Source of the DNA: Dromaius novaehollandiae | Lineage: Eukaryota > Chordata > Aves > Casuariiformes > Dromaiidae | Reading direction: 5' to 3' | NCBI RefSeq assembly: GCF_036370855.1 | Contig: NC_088112.1 | Coordinates: forward strand, 13,136,469 to 13,200,468 | DNA length: 64,000 nucleotides | Made by a program: the position numbers and the translations under genes | The notes under the pieces: generated by a model | Told to the model about the DNA's origin: nothing | The model's input: only the letters and a program-made list of their open reading frames with translations | The model's database searches: none | Shown here: positions 58,692 to 64,000 of the stretch, piece by piece | Numbering within the stretch: the first letter of the stretch is position 1 | Layout: each line of letters begins with the position of its first letter

Positions 58692-60807
58692 CTGCAAAGG
58701 AAAAAAATTAACACACACAAAGATAAGCATCAAAACTGAGAAACACATGAAAACTTAATAATGACACTAGTGGGTACCTTAATGAGATACCTCTACAGGG
58801 TGGGAAAGAAAACACATTTAGTGCAGAAGTTACCCTGAGGACACAATACCACACATTTAAGTTATCTTTAAGAAGGTTTTACTATTCCATTAGTCTTCAA
58901 GAATACAGACGATAAACTAGGGATTAGAGTTAAGTCCAGTAAAAACTGCTTTTGGTCAAGTTAGGACCAAAACCGAGCCATTAGAGTCAAAGCTGCTGGC
59001 TTCCCTGATAAGATACCGGTTGCTTACAGGTTTGTACACTGAACAGTTATTTGCAAGAAGCTTTGTAACTCGGTCAGAAGCAGATACAAGGGTGGGGGTT
59101 TTTTTGACTCATAAGTGCTGCAACAAAAACGGAGGAGTATCAGTACCAAACAGGTGTTAGCAAAATTATGCTTACAGAAGACTGAAGCAAGGGAGATGAG
59201 ATTCACTAGAAAGTATGTTTCCCAGCTTGAACTTATTTAATTACAGGAAAACAGAAAAAGAAGAAAAGCTACAGAACTCTGTATGCTGATTAAAGTGATG
59301 CAAATAGGAGGAGTTCAAGGACCTTCTACCAGAGTTCATAGAAAAATGTAACTTGGAAAGAGGAAGCACAATTTTTTCAGTATCAGATATGTCAAAATGT
59401 GATTTCTTAATGAACCTCTCAAATTGGTAACATTCAACTATAAACCTAGCCCCAACTAAAAACATCCAAATACATTTGCTAACAAGATGCCTTGCCCTAA
59501 AAGTTCAGGTGAGAGAGAGGGCCCAAAGCATTTGTCTGAACCTTCATTCATACCTGGAATGCTAGAAAACCAGATCTGTGGTTACAGAGTAATCTATCAT
59601 CATGAAAATGGAATTCTAGTTCACATGTACTGCACAGTGAAATAGCCCACTATCGTAAGGAAACATCAATAAAAGGAAGCCTAGCAGCCTCTGTATTTTC
59701 TCTACATCCTTTGTAGTATATATGAAGCATTTACAAATTACTTGTTTACACCTATGCTATCAGAAATTACTTAATTTTTAAAGTACATCATACAACTGGT
59801 TTCAGAAGTTAAAACAACAACATCGCTGCAAAATGACTGTGGTCCACTTGTAAACCATCCTGTAAAGTCAAATGTAGAGTAAATCCAGTGATACCACACT
59901 GAGAAGGGTTTCAGTGCTTGAAACCCTCCTCCGAATGTGAAAAGACTAGAAGCACTTCAAAATGCTTTATAGTTATCCCTCTGTCCACGTAGGAGTTGGC
60001 ACAAAGCGGTGTTCAAATGATATGCATTCAACTTTATTAGGCATAAGTATAGCAAATGCCTTGGAATGGGACATATTAAACAGCAAAAACAAAACAAGAT
60101 CCCCTGAAGTCTGAAAGGGAACACAGAAGATAATTGTTAAAACAGAATAAAATTCCTGGACTTAATCTTGGATTCTCAGCATGAGAATTCCTGCTGTCAG
60201 ATTCCGAAGCGTGATTTTTATTCAACTTTGTGTATAAAGAGAGTGTAAGCTACATGACTAAAAAAATTAATCAGCAAGCTAACAGAACCTATTACAAAAA
60301 AAAGCATGAAGGAACACAGCAGTAGGTACGAACAACAGCAGTTAAGGTTTTATAAATTAATTTACACTAAATGCACTTCAAACTTCTGTTTCTGACATTT
60401 TCTTTACTATGCATACAGGCGTAAACTTTACTTCCCACATGCATGGAACTTGGGGGGAAAAAAGTGACAGGCTTCGGCAGCCTTGCAGCTTTCCGCACAC
60501 TAGCTCCCTTGTCCGAAGGGACAGGAAGCCGGCACGCTCAATGGAAAGGTTCTATTTGTTTTTAAAACCACTCCCCGGGCTCTTGTTTGAAAGACGGGGT
60601 GGGGGGGGGGTGAAATAAAGGAAATGCTTCATTTCTTAAGTAAAAACATTGAAGATTGGAAATTACAAAAAAAAAAAAGGTGCAAACATACTGCAAAAAC
60701 ACCAACATTCAGTATAGAGACTCGAAGTGCATGGCTAACACACCATTGGGGTTGAGAGGTGGAAATGGAAGGGAAACGAGGGAAATTAAGTAATGGCCCA
60801 CTTATCT

Positions 60808-60824
60808 CCCCCCCCCCCCCCCCC
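60808..60824. repeat. C17 homopolymer
   Basis: A run of 17 C, about 200 bp from a run of 10 G at 60601-60610. On the same strand these could in principle pair. Confidence 0.9.
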
Positions 60825-61788
60825 ACCAAAAGAGATGCAGTTAAACCCCACTAAGTAGGAAAACATGCTGTATTTATAAAGCCATCCTCCAGTAAAGTTA
60901 TTGTTCTCAACAGCTACGAGAAGTCTCTTTACAAATGCCAAGATGAGATCTAATGGCACAAAGCATTCCAAAACAAAGTATCTTTAAGCCATATTTAATT
61001 CAGCAACAAATGTAAACTTCAAGAAAAAGAAAAACTTGTATAGTTTGGCATCATTCCAGGTCACTTAAAAATAACCATTTCTAAAAAGGTGGAAATATAG
61101 TTTTATTCTTCCTTTCCCATGTTTTCTATGGCCCTCATTCCATGCCCTACCCATGATTCCTGTGACCTTCGCAACAAAAAAGTAATTTACGTCCAGATGT
61201 GAAGGGAAAAAGTGACTAGTTTGATTGCCAAGACTTCCTGTGATTGATATAAATTTAATATCCGAGGACACTTTCAGACACCAGGGGGGGCTCTCTGATT
61301 AGTTTATACTGGGCAGCTTCCAGGGAATCGTGCTGGATTTCAGGGACGCAGCCTGCTTTGCAAACAAATGGACATACAACGGTTAAAACTGGCAGGAGGA
61401 TTCCTAGCAGACAGTGTTTAAAACGCACTATTATCCAAGTCACACTTGGATTTACCCCAAATTGTGAATTTAAACCCTACATAATTGGAATCTTTCAACA
61501 GAAAGATTTGCAGACACTTATGACACGGACAAAGACACTGCAAACAAGGAGTGTATTTTGAAAGCTGTGCCCAAAATAAAGGCATAGCCAATAAATACAG
61601 GGTTGATATTAACATTAAACTGTCACATTCTTTTCTGTTCGCAATACATTTAATAGCCTATTCAAAATCATAGACTAATGTCAACAACCACTGATGAACC
61701 TTTTTACTCCTGATTATACTCTATAAAGTTATTTCTGTATTATTTCAATTATTATATATACACATATATTTAAAGCATTTCAGAAGAG

Positions 61789-61804
61789 CCAAGAGAGGGC
61801 ACTA
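61789..61804 (+). promoter_or_regulatory. Weak candidate CTCF-binding site
   Basis: CCAAGAGAGGGCACTA keeps the AGAGGGCACTA half of the CTCF pattern but misses two positions of the core. It lies in CLINT1 intron 1. Confidence 0.3.
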
Positions 61805-64000
61805 TCACATCTCTGTGAAACACTAAGCAGCGGTGATGGCGAGGGAAATGGTGGGTTTTAACCTCTCCACGAGAGAGCATTCAACATTAAATGTTTACAC
61901 CTACAATTTACAGCAACATTAAAAAGTTAGCTCAAGCGTGAGACTAACTTTCTCCACATGTGTAAAAAGACAGTAGTAAGGATAGGCCAGTAGACAATAG
62001 TTATAAATATCTGGTCATCTTTGGCCAGATCAGACAGTGATAAGACACTCTTCCTGTGTTTAAAACAAAAAAAGTTAAGTTTTGAATGCTTTTTATAAAT
62101 TATATTAACATATTTTGAAATGGAATAGATGTACCATAGATAAAACACCCCCAAAATAGTACTTTGTCCCAAATCTTGTCTGCATTTTCAAAAAAAAAAA
62201 AAAACCCCCGAAAACACGCTTTCAAGGGATTCAACAGTTTGTAAGTAACTGCAAATTCCTTTAATAGTTACATTTTGAGATTTGTAAATTGAGATATAGC
62301 TGTCATCTGGATCCAGTTGCCACATCCTACAGTGTGCTAAAAAAACAAAAATACGAGGTGGGGGGCAAATATAAGCAGTGAGAGGAAGCATCATACGCAA
62401 CTCAAATTGATAATTTGAAGTAAAACCAATGTTTAGTTGGTGTTAGGGAGGCTGAGCAGGCAAGGAAGAGGGAACAACGAGGTCTACAACTAGTCATACA
62501 AAACTAAGGGGAGCAGAGAAGCCAACATGGTCCATCCAAAAAATTTTGTACAGGTCCAAGGACCCACACTAGCTTTCAGGGATAAGAGGAGAAAAATCCT
62601 ACAGGTCTGAGGCTGTCTTCCAAGCAGTAGCCTTTATCTGAGTGAAATATGGTTTGTGGATTGCCAACTCAAAAATAAAGGCTTACAGACTGCAGGACCA
62701 CTTCACAGGGTGTCATACAAAAGGCATACCCTTACAGTGCCGCCCCCACCCCCCTGCCAGGGACACCGAACATGTGTCCATGCTGTGGGTTAAGAAATGG
62801 ACTCCAGTAAGTGATAAATATATATGCAGGCAGCTTCTTACACATATGCTTGGTTTCAATGTACTCCACAACAAAGCTCGGATAGCTACATTTTGCCTAT
62901 TCTGCTAGGGTTCCTCACATTACACAGCACTACATGAATCAAGCTATTAATGCTCGGAAGGACAGTACTAGTGAAGATAAGGTATACTATGCTCTCTGCA
63001 ATGTATTGTCACCTCTTCAAAGTATTTTGTGATAAAATAGCCATAAAGCAAACACTGGAGAGTTTCTGGAGGCTGGAAGAAAAGAATTTCAATACCAAGA
63101 AAATAGAGTCATTGTGTATTTCCACTCCAAGTTTAAAACAAACAAAAAGACACACACCGCAAACAAGTCTCACACCTATAGTTTTTAAAATAATCACAAC
63201 ATTTTGAATTGAACATTTTGTTCCAGAGTGAACATTTCCCCCTGTTTGGGATCACAAGATGTTCTCTGCGGATTCATATGCTGTAACTGAAGTAGATTCA
63301 GTTATCTGTGAACAGCTTATCATCACTTATATATTACATAAATTATGACAAAAATATAACTATATTGCTTCTAGTAACAGCTTCAAACCAGAAATATTAC
63401 AGCCAGTTTCACACAGAGTTGTGCCTGAACTAGTTATCCCACATCAGTCGCTGCTGGTTCCACAACAGAAAACTCTGGATCTCTCTGTATCATGTCCCTG
63501 GAACCAGGAACACTTTTGAACAGAACATGGAAACGTGAGGCTCTGAACATAGTGAGCAATGGAAATGGAAAAAACCCCACGACTGGGGACAAATTCAGGC
63601 CTGAAAAGTTACCAGCAGAGAATCAAACCCATTTTTTCAGCTCATCTCCATTCTAAAATTTTCCCCAAACCCTAAAATTAACTGCCAAATTAACAACAAA
63701 AACATCTTACAATCATGATTTATATACAGCTCCAGCAAACCTGCTAAAGAAAGAGGTGCGGAACAATTTTTGTGTTCATTAACTTGATTCAATGGTCTGG
63801 TTAGGAGCTTGGATGCAACATACACCACTGAGGAGAGTAAATAGCTCAATGCCCACAGTCTTCCCAAAATGACTTCATGCAGGTAGGTATCTCTGCCCCA
63901 CGGTCCCCAGCATCTCTTATATTACCCAGCTTTGTCCATGGACAGTGGCATTTTACTCTTCCGCCACCCTGCCGATACATTCAGGTGAGTGAAATCAGAA

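Larger units (their letters stand above)
58692..64000 (-). other. CLINT1 intron 1 (partial, runs off right edge)
   Basis: AT-rich sequence upstream of exon 2. I searched for the expected first exon (reading MLNMWKVRELVDK...) and for a CpG island and found neither, so exon 1 and the promoter should lie to the right of 64000. The stretch contains a G10 run (60601-60610), a C17 run (60808-60824) and a possible CTCF-like motif at 61789-61804. Confidence 0.75.

Noticed and set aside
63925-63950. GCTTTGTCCATGG, slightly like the reverse complement of the end of CLINT1 exon 1
   Set aside because: No GT donor in the needed place, no MLNMWKVRELV coding sequence next to it and no CpG island.
1-64000. 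CRISPR arrays, phage or defence islands, operons and other prokaryotic systems
   Set aside because: The window is vertebrate DNA with spliced genes; no regularly spaced direct repeats with unique spacers or compact gene runs are present.
1-64000. Young CR1 or endogenous retrovirus copies expected in a bird or reptile
   Set aside because: I looked for the usual CR1 3' end words and paired terminal repeats with coding remains and found none I could support.

Overview
The window is vertebrate nuclear DNA, most likely from a bird or another sauropsid. It has a multi-exon gene structure with canonical GT/AG introns and a sharp CpG island in otherwise AT-rich DNA. There is very little interspersed repeat: only ancient MIR-like SINE fragments and short homopolymer or dinucleotide tracts were recognised. 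The introns are short compared with what I recall for mammals. I found no prokaryotic, viral, CRISPR, rRNA or tRNA feature. Species assignment is an inference from these traits.

Layout. Two recognisable protein-coding genes lie tail to tail. LSM11 (U7 snRNP-specific Sm-like protein) is complete on the + strand. Its four coding exons span 1457-9501 and give a 354-residue protein. CLINT1 (clathrin interactor 1, also called epsinR or enthoprotin) lies on the - strand, with coding exons 2-12 between 58691 and 34196. Its first coding exon, expected to hold only about 14 residues, was not found and is probably beyond the right edge. All splice phases in both genes were checked by hand and close in frame. 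The LSM11/CLINT1 convergent pair matches the order I recall on human 5q33, upstream of EBF1.

From 1 to about 1090 no gene is seen. From 1090 to 2330 there is a CpG-island promoter, LSM11 exon 1 and a very G-rich start of intron 1. From 9502 to about 11.2 kb is the probable LSM11 3' UTR. From 11.2 to 34.2 kb is intergenic DNA with MIR fragments, a CTCF-like motif beside a CpG-dense patch, and a homeodomain-site-rich block next to an exon-like sequence. From 34.2 to 64 kb is CLINT1, whose introns contain a regularly spaced palindromic homeodomain-type motif cluster and a 28-nt exon-like sequence that would introduce a stop.

The two genes do unrelated jobs: 3'-end processing of replication-dependent histone mRNAs, and clathrin/AP-1 traffic at the trans-Golgi and endosomes. 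I see no operon-like logic and no clear new biological system. The most interesting signals are the candidate cryptic exons and the non-coding regulatory-looking clusters listed in the findings.
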